This document shows, one piece after another, positions 25,612-33,892 of a stretch of DNA of 64,000 nt. The DNA comes from VRUE01 sp963753585. GTDB lineage: Bacteria > Actinomycetota > Thermoleophilia > Solirubrobacterales > 70-9. Location: positions 1 to 64,000 of the forward strand of contig CAVWCU010000002.1 in assembly GCA_963753585.1 (NCBI GenBank). Reading direction: 5' to 3'. Numbering within the stretch: position 1 is the stretch's first letter; the number at the start of each line of letters is the position of its first letter. Position numbers and translations under genes: made by a program. The notes under the pieces are model-generated. The model had not been told where the DNA came from and made no database searches. It saw nothing but the letters and a program-made list of their open reading frames with translations.

Positions 25612-27051
25612 CTACGGACCTCCCTTTCCCGCAGCAACCCTAGCAGGCAGGCAGGCAAGCCGGCCCTGCCTGGCCCGCACCCGGAAGGCGCCCTCGGGGG
25701 CGTCGACCCGGGCGAGAAAGACCCGGCGCGGCCCGGCCGCCACGCGGGCGAGCGGCGCCCAGCCGTGCCGGGTGCGGCGCTCGAGGACGAGCCGGCCCGG
25801 CGCGGGCGCCTTTCCCCAGAGGAGCACGTCGCCGCGGCCGCGGCGGGCGACGAAGGGGAAGCCGAAGGCGCGGTGGGCCGGCTTCGCCCCGCCCTCGTGG
25901 AAGAAGAGGCCGCTCTGCTGGGTGGCGCCGAACCCGGCCGCGCCGGGAGGACGGTCGCGCAGGTACCACCAGACGACAGCGCCGACGCCCTGGCGCCACA
26001 GTTCGAAGAGCGATTCGGAGAGGAAGCGTGCGTGGCGGCGCAGCGGCACGCCTTCGGGGTCGGGCGGATTCGAGTCGATCCAGATCTCCGTCGCCCAGAA
26101 GGGCTTGGGCCCGGCCGGGAGCAGGCGCCCGGTCGCAACCCCCCTGCGCACGATCGAGGTGAGGCGGCCGATGTCCGGGGTCGAGACGTCGAGCGGGCTG
26201 ACGGCGCCGCGGCTGGGCGCCCAGACGTTTATCGGGTTGTGGGCGGCGATGTCGAAGCGGGCGGGTTCGGGACAGGCGAGTGGCCGCAGCTGCGGCCCTC
26301 GCAGGCAGAGCAGGGAGCGCCAGAACCAGACCGGCGGGACTCGGCTCCCCCCCACCGTCGCGTCCCCGTAGGGCGCCAGGCCGCCGACGATGACGCTGGC
26401 CCCGGGGTTGGCGGCGTGGACCGCGGCGTAGGCGGCGTTCAGCATCACCCGGTAGTGCTGCGGGGCGACCAGCTTGCCGCCTTCCCATAGCGGGTTGAGG
26501 TGGACCGAGAGGTTCTGCTCGGCCCAGACCTGGAAATAGCGGACGCGAGGGAGCGGGCCGGCGCCCGGGTTGGCGGGGTCGGTGAAGCCGCCCGTGTAAC
26601 GCGCGGCGAGCGCGCGGGAGAAGCTTCCCAGCTCGGCCGGCTGTGGCAGCCAAGTCCCGGCCGGAGCCTCGGTCGTGCTCGGCCGGTTCGGGCCCTCCGC
26701 CCAGCGGGGGGCGACGTTGACGTCGAGCACCGGCTCGAGGCCGTGCGCGGCGGCGGCGCGGACGGCGCCGTCGAGGGCCTCCCAGTCGTACGCCGGGTCG
26801 GCGGGGTTGGCGGGGTCGAAGCCAGCCGGCGGGATTTTTGGCGCGATTCCCGCCCAGGGGACACCCAGCATCGCCAGGTCGGCTCGCGCCTCCCGCGCCC
26901 TGGTCATCCACTCGTCGCGGAGCGCCGCGTCGGCGTCGTTGAAAGCCGTGTCGGCGAGGCCGAGCTCGAGGCCGCGCGGCGCCGCGGCGGCTCCCGGCGC
27001 CTGAGCGGCGAGCGCCAGCGCCACGAAGGCGAGGACGGCGGCCCGCTTCAC
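25612..27051 (-). CDS. Secreted glycoside-hydrolase-like TIM-barrel protein
   Basis: A 479-aa exported protein (signal AAVLAFVALALAAQAPGAAAA). The sequence follows a clan-A glycosidase barrel: DLAMLGVPWAGIAP, the AAAHGLEPVLDVNVAPRWA strand, VRYFQVWAEQNLSVHLNP (where the acid/base Glu of GH-A enzymes sits in WAEQN), and KPFWATEIWIDSN (candidate nucleophile Glu in ATEIW). A C-terminal beta domain follows. Likely role is cutting or recognising a surface or environmental glycan. Its GTG overlaps the stop of the upstream membrane-protein gene by four bases, so they are translated together. The exact GH family is not certain. Confidence 0.75.
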   Translation of the reverse strand: MKRAAVLAFVALALAAQAPGAAAAPRGLELGLADTAFNDADAALRDEWMTRAREARADLAMLGVPWAGIAPKIPPAGFDPANPADPAYDWEALDGAVRAAAAHGLEPVLDVNVAPRWAEGPNRPSTTEAPAGTWLPQPAELGSFSRALAARYTGGFTDPANPGAGPLPRVRYFQVWAEQNLSVHLNPLWEGGKLVAPQHYRVMLNAAYAAVHAANPGASVIVGGLAPYGDATVGGSRVPPVWFWRSLLCLRGPQLRPLACPEPARFDIAAHNPINVWAPSRGAVSPLDVSTPDIGRLTSIVRRGVATGRLLPAGPKPFWATEIWIDSNPPDPEGVPLRRHARFLSESLFELWRQGVGAVVWWYLRDRPPGAAGFGATQQSGLFFHEGGAKPAHRAFGFPFVARRGRGDVLLWGKAPAPGRLVLERRTRHGWAPLARVAAGPRRVFLARVDAPEGAFRVRARQGRLACLPARVAAGKGGP

Positions 27052-27506
27052 CGCGTCACGAGGCCGCGCCGCCTGGCGGCGGCGAAGGCGATCGCGGCGG
27101 CGGCCGTGAGCGCCAGCGCGAGCGGGAAGAGGTCGCCCAGCCCCTGGTCGTCGAGTACCCGCACCGACGAGGCGGGTGGCGAGCCACCCCGCTCCGCGCC
27201 GGCACCGAGCACCCCGGATGGAGCCGTTTTGGCGACCACGGTCGCCACCGCGAGGCCCTCCGGCCCGCGCTCGCGCAGGGCACGTTCGGTGGCCTCGCTC
27301 AGCGCCCCGTCGCGCACCGCGTCGCGCGTCTCCTTCGTCGCATCGGGAGCCCGCGGGCCCGTCGCGCCGGGCAGCGTCTGGTAGTACTGGTCGGCCTCGG
27401 AGTTGCCCGGCGGCGCCACGACGCGGACCGCGGCGCTCGCGGAAAACGGCATGGCCAGCACAAGCAGGAGGGCGAGTGTCGTGGTTTTCATCGACTTGAT
27501 GCGCAT
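27048..27506 (-). CDS. Secreted single-pass membrane protein of unknown function
   Basis: A 152-aa protein with a Sec signal (TTTLALLLVLAMPFSASA), an extracytoplasmic region of about 100 residues rich in Ala, Glu and Arg that starts VRVVAPPGNSEADQYYQTLPG, and a C-terminal helix (LFPLALALTAAAAIAF) followed by AARRRG as cytoplasmic stop-transfer. This is a typical exported, membrane-anchored layout. The ATG at 27506 has GGAG five bases upstream. It is the first gene of a unit with the glycosidase-like gene (GTGA overlap) and diverges from the ATPase gene at 27625. No family recognised. Confidence 0.75.
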   Translation of the reverse strand: MRIKSMKTTTLALLLVLAMPFSASAAVRVVAPPGNSEADQYYQTLPGATGPRAPDATKETRDAVRDGALSEATERALRERGPEGLAVATVVAKTAPSGVLGAGAERGGSPPASSVRVLDDQGLGDLFPLALALTAAAAIAFAAARRRGLVTR

Positions 27507-27609
27507 AAACACTCCGGTGAGCCGGTAAGAGCCGGCTCGTCCTTCCCCGCCGAGAAACTGTACATGCACGGTGCAGGGCGACATGCATAAATCGTCCACT
27601 CAGTGGTCA

Positions 27610-27615
27610 TATAAT
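27610..27615 (+). promoter_or_regulatory. Consensus -10 hexamer for a probably leaderless transcript
   Basis: TATAAT at 27610-27615 ends nine bases before the GTG of the ATPase gene at 27625. A -10 box this close predicts transcription starting at or within a few bases of the start codon, that is, a leaderless mRNA. No good -35 is visible. Confidence 0.5.
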
Positions 27616-27624
27616 GCCCATGTA

Positions 27625-28866
27625 GTGGATACGCAGACCGTCAAGCGCGCTATCGAGCCCCGCCTCCTCGTCGCCCTCGGCGATACGCCCGCGGTGATGC
27701 TCGTCGGGCCGCGCCAGGCCGGTAAGAGCACGTTGGTGCAGGGGCTGGCCGCGGGACCGCACCCCGCGCGCTACATAACCCTCGACGACCTGCGCACCCT
27801 CGAAGCGGCGCGGCGCGATCCGGTTGGCCTGATCGACGGCGCCGGAGATCCCCTCGTGATCGACGAGATCCAGCGCGCACCCGAGCTGCTCCTCCCGATC
27901 AAGGCCGCAATCGACCGCGACCGGCGCCCCGGACGATTCATCCTCACCGGCTCGGCGCAGGTGATGCTGCTGCCGAAAGTCTCCGAGTCCCTCGCCGGAC
28001 GGGTCGAGATCCACACGCTGTGGCCGTTCTCCCAGGCTGAGATCGAGGGAGTCGCAGGCGACGCGATCGAGCGGCTGCTCGGGGACTCCCCCCCAGCTGC
28101 AGCCCCAGCCGCGCCGCGCCAGGAGCTGATCGGGCGCCTCCTCCGAGGCGGCTTCCCCGAGGCGGTCAGGCGCGATGCGGAGCGCCGCGAAGAGTGGCTT
28201 GCGGCGTACCTCACCGCGATCGTGCAACGCGACCTCCGAGACCTCGCGAACATCGAGCGCCTTGGAGAGGTGCCGGCGGTGCTCGCCTCGCTCGCGGCGC
28301 GCGTCCGCGCTCCTTTGAACAAGTCGAACGTGAGCAGCGCCGTGGGGATCCCGAGGACGTCGCTGGATCGATACCTGACGCTGCTCGAGCACGTCTTCCT
28401 CGTCCGCCGCCTGCCGGCTTGGCACACGAATCGCGTCAAGCAGATCACGAAAGCGCCGAAGCTCCTCGTCTCCGACTCCGCCCTGCTCGCGCACCTGCTG
28501 CGAGCCGATCGGGAGCGCCTCGCCGCGGATGAGTCCCTGCTGGGGATCGTCCTCGAGTGCTTCGTCGGCATGGAGCTGGCCAAGCAGCTCTCCGCCTCCA
28601 GGGTGCGCGCGTCGTTGCTCCACATGCGCTCCGCGAGGGGCGCCGAGGTCGACTTCGTTCTGGAAGGCGCCGACGGTCACGTCGCGGGTGTCGAGGTGAA
28701 GGCGGGGGCGACCGTGCGAGGTGAGGACTTCAGGCACCTGGCCATGCTGCGCGACCGGCTCGGAGATCGCTTCGCGCGCGGCGTCGTGCTCTACCCCGGC
28801 AGCGAGCGGCTTCCCTTCGGCGAGCGGCTGGAAGCATGGCCGCTCGAGACCCTTTGGACCGCGTGA
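27625..28866 (+). CDS. AAA-family ATPase with DUF4143 domain
   Basis: A 413-aa cytoplasmic ATPase of the archaeal-type AAA/DUF4143 group. Walker A is VGPRQAGKSTLVQ, Walker B LVIDEIQRAPELL, and a sensor-like ILTGSAQ follows. The C half carries the DUF4143 domain with winged-helix-like region and ends in a nuclease-like strand pattern, GAEVDFVLEG and GVEVKAG, as in PD-(D/E)xK folds (D...ExK). The GTG at 27625 follows a TATAAT by nine bases, and no ribosome-binding site is seen. These genes are patchily distributed and often look acquired. No toxin, antitoxin or defence partner is next to it; role unknown. Confidence 0.88.
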   Translation: MDTQTVKRAIEPRLLVALGDTPAVMLVGPRQAGKSTLVQGLAAGPHPARYITLDDLRTLEAARRDPVGLIDGAGDPLVIDEIQRAPELLLPIKAAIDRDRRPGRFILTGSAQVMLLPKVSESLAGRVEIHTLWPFSQAEIEGVAGDAIERLLGDSPPAAAPAAPRQELIGRLLRGGFPEAVRRDAERREEWLAAYLTAIVQRDLRDLANIERLGEVPAVLASLAARVRAPLNKSNVSSAVGIPRTSLDRYLTLLEHVFLVRRLPAWHTNRVKQITKAPKLLVSDSALLAHLLRADRERLAADESLLGIVLECFVGMELAKQLSASRVRASLLHMRSARGAEVDFVLEGADGHVAGVEVKAGATVRGEDFRHLAMLRDRLGDRFARGVVLYPGSERLPFGERLEAWPLETLWTA

Positions 28867-28894
28867 GGCCGAGTGTCGTAGTTTGCCCAGGGCC

Positions 28895-30910
28895 GTGGCA
28901 TTGGAAACACCGGAGCATGTAGAGGAGAGGGCTGCACCGGCGGGCGGGCGCCCGGAGAGCGCCCGGTTCGACTGGGGCGGGGCCGCGACCTGGCTGCTGG
29001 CCGCCTTCCTCGTCGTCTACCTGGCGCTGGAAAACGGCGGCTATGACCCGATCCCGCGCGAGGAGGTCGGGGTCGCGGTCTGGTGGCTGGTTCTGCTCGG
29101 GGTCGCGGTGGAGGCGCTGCCGGTGCCGGGGCGGACCCGCGCCGGCCTCGCCGTCCTCGGCCTGCTCGCCGGCTTCGGCGCCTGGACCGCGATCTCGCTG
29201 GGCTGGACGCAGAGCGCCGAGCGCACCGCCACCGAGCTCGCCCGTGTCGCCACCTACCTCGGCGTCCTGGCGCTCGGCATCTGCCTGGCAACGCGGCGGC
29301 GGGCAGGGGCGCGGCAGGTCCTGCACGGGGTCGCCTTCGGCCTCGGCCTGATCGCGGCGCTCGGCGTCCTCTCCCGCCTGCAGATGGCCTGGTTCCCGGT
29401 CAACGAACTGGGCAAAGTGCTGCCGGGGATCGAGATCGAGCGCCGCCTCTCCTACCCGCTGGGCTACTCGAGCGCGATCGGGGCGATGGCCGGGATGACG
29501 CTGCCGCTGCTGCTCGCGGCGACCGCCTCGGCGCGCACGATCGGCGCGCAGGCCCTCGCCGCAGCGGCGATCCCGCTCGCCGGCCTCGCGCTGTACCTCG
29601 CCACCTCGGGCACGGGCGCGATCGTCGCCGTCGCGGCGATGCTCGCCTTCCTCCTCCTCGCCCCCGACCGCCTGCCGAAGCTGCTCACCCTCGCCGCCGG
29701 GGCCGGGGGAGCGGCGCTCCTGGCCCTCGCCATCGACAGCCGCGAGGCGCTGGCCCGGGGCCTGCCGACCCCGGCCGCCGAAGCGCAGGGGGACGAGATG
29801 ATGTGGATCGCGTTGGGGACCTGCGCCGCGGTCACCGCGGTGCAGGTCGGGATCGGGCTCGCGGCGCGCAACCTGCGGCGGCCCCGCTGGATGCGGCCCA
29901 GCCGCGGCGAGGCGCTGATCGCGACCGCGGCGGTAGTGGTCGTCGCGATCCCGATCGCGCTCGCCACCGGACTGCCGGGCGAGGCCTCGGACCGCTGGGA
30001 GGTCTTCAAGAGCCACGGCAAGGGGGGGAGAGTGGCGCCCAGCTCGCCCGCCTCGATCCTCGACTCGACCAGCAGCGGCCGCTACCAGTTCTGGCAGTCG
30101 GCGGTGGACGCGGGCGAAGCCGAGCCCTGGCAGGGGACCGGGCCCGGGACCTTCGAGTTCTGGTGGGCCCAGCACGGCTCCTACAAGGGCTTCGTGCGCA
30201 CCGCCCACTCGCTCTACCTGGAGGCCTTCGCCGAGCTGGGGATCGTCGGGCTCCTCCTGATCGGGAGCTTCGTCGCCGCCGTGCTCGGCACCGGGGCGGT
30301 GCGCTCGCTGCGGGCCCCGCCCGAGCAGCGCCTGGTGCTCGCCGCGGCCACCGCCGGGGCGGCCGGGTTCGCGATGGCCGCGGCCCTGGACTGGGTCTGG
30401 CAGCTCGGCGCGCTCGCGGTCGCCTTCCTGCTGCTGGCGGCCGTCGCGGTCAGCGGCTACTCGCTGCCCGAACCGAACCGGCGGCGGCGGCGCAGCAAGC
30501 GCCAGAACCGCAACCGGCTGCAGCGCGCCGCGGTCGCCGCGGTCGCGGTCGCCGCCCTGATCGCGATCTGGTTCCCGCTGCGCGGGGCCACCCACCTGCG
30601 CCAGAGCCAGGTCGACGCGGCGCACGGCGACCTCGTGGCGGCCCTCCAGCAGGCCAAGGACGCCGCCGGCGTCCAGCCCTACGCCGCCGCCCCACTGCTG
30701 CAACAGGCGCTCGTGCTCGAGCAACAGGGGAAGCTCACCCCGGCCGCCACGGCCGCCGCCGAGGCCACCCGCAAGGAAGAGGCCAACTGGCGGACCTGGA
30801 CGATCCTGGCGCGGATCGAAGCCGAGCGCGGCCGCGTCGAGCGCTCGCTGCGTGCCTACGGCCGGGCCAAGGCGCTCAATCCCGGTTACGGGCTCCTGCA
30901 AGCGAGGTAG
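28895..30910 (+). CDS. O-antigen ligase/polymerase-like membrane protein with TPR-like tail
   Basis: A 671-aa polytopic protein with about 12 hydrophobic segments. The large external loop contains GRYQFWQSAVDAGEAEPWQGTG and the conserved TAHSLYLEAFAELGIVG, the signature of the Wzy/WaaL O-antigen ligase superfamily. Such enzymes join or polymerise lipid-linked glycans on the outer face of the membrane. After the last helix, residues about 560-671 are helical and TPR-like (AALQQAKDAAGVQPYAAAPL...). The GTG at 28895 gives the N-terminus VALETPEHVEE; a TTG two codons on is equally possible. It opens the polysaccharide locus that runs to 56 kb. Confidence 0.85.
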   Translation: MALETPEHVEERAAPAGGRPESARFDWGGAATWLLAAFLVVYLALENGGYDPIPREEVGVAVWWLVLLGVAVEALPVPGRTRAGLAVLGLLAGFGAWTAISLGWTQSAERTATELARVATYLGVLALGICLATRRRAGARQVLHGVAFGLGLIAALGVLSRLQMAWFPVNELGKVLPGIEIERRLSYPLGYSSAIGAMAGMTLPLLLAATASARTIGAQALAAAAIPLAGLALYLATSGTGAIVAVAAMLAFLLLAPDRLPKLLTLAAGAGGAALLALAIDSREALARGLPTPAAEAQGDEMMWIALGTCAAVTAVQVGIGLAARNLRRPRWMRPSRGEALIATAAVVVVAIPIALATGLPGEASDRWEVFKSHGKGGRVAPSSPASILDSTSSGRYQFWQSAVDAGEAEPWQGTGPGTFEFWWAQHGSYKGFVRTAHSLYLEAFAELGIVGLLLIGSFVAAVLGTGAVRSLRAPPEQRLVLAAATAGAAGFAMAAALDWVWQLGALAVAFLLLAAVAVSGYSLPEPNRRRRRSKRQNRNRLQRAAVAAVAVAALIAIWFPLRGATHLRQSQVDAAHGDLVAALQQAKDAAGVQPYAAAPLLQQALVLEQQGKLTPAATAAAEATRKEEANWRTWTILARIEAERGRVERSLRAYGRAKALNPGYGLLQAR

Positions 30911-30938
30911 GGGACGCTTGGCCGAGGCGGCAGCGTGC

Positions 30939-32000
30939 TCAGGACCCGCGCAGGATCGCCGCGACGGTTGGCAGCCAGCGCCCTGGCGAGTACTCCTCTT
31001 CGATCCGCCGACGGCCCACGCCGCCCAAGCGATTGCGCAGATCGGGATCCTCGATCAGGGCATGCAGAGCTTCCAGCCACTGCCCCTGACCGGCCGCCAC
31101 GAAGCCGGCGCCGCTCACCGTGACGGCGGAGATCCCCACGTCGTCGACCACGGGTGGGATGCCAGAGGCCATGTACTGAAGCGCCTTGTAGGCGCACTTG
31201 CCGCGCGACCACGGCGTATCGTCGAGTGGCATCAGTCCAACGTCGATCTCGGCGAGGGCGTCGCGCTCCGCGGTCGGGCTCCAAGCGCGCTCCTCCACCT
31301 CCACGCCGGCGACCGGAGGCGCCGCCCCGCCGACGACCAGCAGCCGAACCGGGCGTCGTGACTCCCTTGCGAACCGCTCGAGCGCGGGCACGATACTGCG
31401 AATGTAGGGCGCTGTGGTCGGCGAGCCGATCCATCCCAGCGTCACCGCCTCGCCCTGCTCATGCCGGCGAACCGCGTAGGATGAGGGGTCGACGAGCGAG
31501 GGCACAATCGTCACCCGCTCGTTGTACCTGGCAAGGTGCTCGGCCAGGATCTCGTTTCCGGCGATCACATGCTCAGCCCGCTCGGCGAGCCAGCGGACCT
31601 TGCGGGCGGATCCCTTCAGCGCGCCAAGTGGATGACCTCCGGTCTGCCTGCCGCTGAGCCAAATCGCGTCGTCGACGTCGTAGACGAGCCGACGCTCGCT
31701 CGCCGCGGCCCTCTCCAGCGCGAGCGGAGGCGCCAGGTCGACGTGGCGCTGGACGATCGCGGTGGATGCCCCCCCGTCTGTTGACCGCAAATCCGCATTC
31801 AGCCTCCTGCGAGCCCCGGCCAGGATCCGCGCCTTGCGGGTCGCCCCAGCGCGTCGGAACTCCCCGGCCTCGCTCGAAGAGAACAACGGAAGCAGGTCCA
31901 GCGAAACGTCATGCGCAGACAGTCCCCGTCCCGGCAGCTCCAGGCGCACGCGGAAGGCCGCATCCGAGGCCCCCTGGCACGAGGTCGCGATCACCCTCAA
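30939..32000 (-). CDS. Glycosyltransferase, GT-B fold (group 1/GT4-like)
   Basis: A 353-aa cytoplasmic glycosyltransferase. The C-terminal donor-binding half is clear: VTLGWIGSPTTAPYI, RPVRLLVVGG, DVGLMPLDDTPWSRGKCAYKALQYMASGIPPV, which holds the conserved E/K-type donor loop in variant form. The N half has the acceptor-domain phrase RRLVYDVDDAIWL seen in related group-1 enzymes. I chose the TTG at 32000, giving LRVIATSCQGASDAAFRVRL; a longer upstream frame overlaps the divergent sulfotransferase leader and is not conserved. Sugar specificity unknown. Confidence 0.82.
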   Translation of the reverse strand: MRVIATSCQGASDAAFRVRLELPGRGLSAHDVSLDLLPLFSSSEAGEFRRAGATRKARILAGARRRLNADLRSTDGGASTAIVQRHVDLAPPLALERAAASERRLVYDVDDAIWLSGRQTGGHPLGALKGSARKVRWLAERAEHVIAGNEILAEHLARYNERVTIVPSLVDPSSYAVRRHEQGEAVTLGWIGSPTTAPYIRSIVPALERFARESRRPVRLLVVGGAAPPVAGVEVEERAWSPTAERDALAEIDVGLMPLDDTPWSRGKCAYKALQYMASGIPPVVDDVGISAVTVSGAGFVAAGQGQWLEALHALIEDPDLRNRLGGVGRRRIEEEYSPGRWLPTVAAILRGS

Positions 32001-32083
32001 ATTGGCTTGGGATAGGGATATCGGGCTATGATAGGAGAGCTTCGCGCGAGAGACTCGCGTCTTGCGCCGCTGCAGCGATCGCA

Positions 32084-32989
32084 ATGGAGACGCCGACAAG
32101 CCGAACCCTCGACTGCATGATCGTCGGTGGCCATAAGTGCGGGACCACCTCCCTGAAGGAATACCTCTCGGCACACCCGGACGTGGTCGCCCATCCCCAG
32201 CAGGAGTTCACCGGCTTCTCCAGCCAGGGATACTCAGAGCTTCGCCAAGCCGAGCAGCTCAGCAAGCTGCTGAGCGCCGCGGGCGATCGCCTTGCGCTCG
32301 CGAAGCACGCCGGGCTGTACTCGGACCCGTTCGGGCTCGATCGCCTGACGGAGGCGAGCCCGGGCTGCAAAGTGCTCTTCATCCTGCGCGATCCGGTCGC
32401 CCGGGCGCGTTCCGCGTTCCGCATGGAGTCGCTGATGGGCGAGGCGCAGGAGCCCTTCGAAGAGGTCATCGAGAGGGCCATCAAGATGGACCGGGAGGGA
32501 GAGGCGGACTGGCGTGTGCAGGTGTACCTGCACATGGGCTGCTACGGGAAATGGCTCGGCGAGATCCTCGACCGCTTTTCCGAGGACAGCGTCCGGGTCG
32601 AATTCCAGGAAGAGTTCAAGGACGACCCAGAAGCGGCCTACGAAGGCCAGTGCCTGTGGCTTGGCCTCGATCCCGAGTTCCGCCCGGACCTGAGCGTCAG
32701 GCACAACGCGGGCGCAAGCGCGAGGTCCGCCGTCGCGGCCCGGGCGATGAAGCGCCTGCGATCCGAGCGCAATCCGGTCAAGCGGGCGGCGCGAGGGGTC
32801 CTTCCGGAGCGGGCCTACCTGCGGCTCGCGGCGACGATCAAGAACGCCAACCGCGTGGAGCGAAGCGACGAGGTCGGCACGGTTGCGGTCGACGACCTGC
32901 TGCGCGACTACTTCGAGGAGGACGGCAACGCGCTCAGCCGCCGCCTGAGCCGGGAGCTGCCATGGCGCGCAGCTCGAAGTGTCCCTTGA
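32084..32989 (+). CDS. Sulfotransferase (PAPS-dependent)
   Basis: A 301-aa sulfotransferase that moves sulfate from PAPS to a hydroxyl, here probably on a glycan. The 5'-phosphosulfate-binding loop is GGHKCGTTSLKEYL (residues 15-28) and the 3'-phosphate loop is ILRDPVARARSAFRMES. Start is the ATG at 32084, just before METPTSRTLDCMIV. It is one of three sulfotransferases in this locus and is divergent from the glycosyltransferase at 30939. Its last 56 bases overlap the 3' end of the convergent methyltransferase gene in another frame. Confidence 0.88.
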   Translation: METPTSRTLDCMIVGGHKCGTTSLKEYLSAHPDVVAHPQQEFTGFSSQGYSELRQAEQLSKLLSAAGDRLALAKHAGLYSDPFGLDRLTEASPGCKVLFILRDPVARARSAFRMESLMGEAQEPFEEVIERAIKMDREGEADWRVQVYLHMGCYGKWLGEILDRFSEDSVRVEFQEEFKDDPEAAYEGQCLWLGLDPEFRPDLSVRHNAGASARSAVAARAMKRLRSERNPVKRAARGVLPERAYLRLAATIKNANRVERSDEVGTVAVDDLLRDYFEEDGNALSRRLSRELPWRAARSVP

Positions 32990-33866
32990 TCGTGTCGCCG
33001 CTCCGCGTGAGGCCGAGCGCCATGTTCAGGGCCCGCTTCGCAGTGCGCAGCGGGCGCGAGCCCTCGATCTGCGCCCGCAGCGGCTCATCGGAGACCTGCG
33101 CGCTTGCCGCCCCGTTCAACCCGCGCCGCAGGTGCGCGGGGCTGAAGCCGGTCGTTGTGACCTCCACGGCGACGAAGCCGAAGCGCTCCAGCCAGGAGCA
33201 GAGCGTCGACTGCGTGAAGTACAAGAGGTGCTCGGGGTACCCGATGACGCTCCACCGGCCCCGCAGCAGGCGCCGGCTCAGCGAGCCGAAGTTCGGCGTG
33301 GTGCAGTAGAAGAGCCCCCCCGGCCGCAGGGCGTGGGCGATCACAGCCGCTTCGGCGAGCGGGTCCTGCAGGTGCTCCACGACCTCGAATGCAGTGATGA
33401 CGTCGAAGCTCCCGGGCTCGAACGTACCGGTCGTGATCGGTGCCTGGACACAGCGCAGGCCCTTCTCGCGGTTGATCTCGATCGCACGGGGCTCGAACTC
33501 GGACCCATGCGCCTCCCAGCCGCGGTGCTGTGCCTCCTCCAGGAAGAAGCCGATGCCACACCCCATGTCGAGGATGCGACCGGTGCTTCGGAAGGGCTCG
33601 AACCCATCGAGCAACTGCTGATAGCGCTGGCGCGTGATCGGCGAGTCGTAGTCATCTCGCGAATAGCCCCCGTAGTTCTCAGCCAGCTCCTCATCGGTCG
33701 GCCGCCGGCCGGCAAAGACCAGGCCACACTCGCGGCAACGAACAAGGTGCGCCCGCCGGTATGCAGACATTGCTTTGAGGCGCCGGCTCCCGCAGACAGC
33801 GCAGGCAGTGTGCGCCCGGGGGGCATCGCCGGTGACCTCCGGCCCCAGGGACCCGTCCGTCATCAC
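32934..33866 (-). CDS. Zinc-ribbon SAM-dependent methyltransferase
   Basis: A 310-aa class I methyltransferase. It begins with a four-cysteine zinc ribbon (C22, C25, C44, C47; ACAVCGS and RCRECGLVF), then the SAM-binding ILDMGCGIGFFLEEA, FDVITAFEVVEHLQDP and GGLFYCTTPN. This arrangement matches the methyltransferases of polysaccharide and lipopolysaccharide loci that modify nucleotide sugars or glycan ends. It is probably co-transcribed with the ABC exporter gene 26 bases upstream. The acceptor is unknown. Confidence 0.88.
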   Translation of the reverse strand: MMTDGSLGPEVTGDAPRAHTACAVCGSRRLKAMSAYRRAHLVRCRECGLVFAGRRPTDEELAENYGGYSRDDYDSPITRQRYQQLLDGFEPFRSTGRILDMGCGIGFFLEEAQHRGWEAHGSEFEPRAIEINREKGLRCVQAPITTGTFEPGSFDVITAFEVVEHLQDPLAEAAVIAHALRPGGLFYCTTPNFGSLSRRLLRGRWSVIGYPEHLLYFTQSTLCSWLERFGFVAVEVTTTGFSPAHLRRGLNGAASAQVSDEPLRAQIEGSRPLRTAKRALNMALGLTRSGDTIKGHFELRAMAAPGSGGG

Positions 33867-33892
33867 GCTGTGGCGATTTCAGCCGGCATCGG

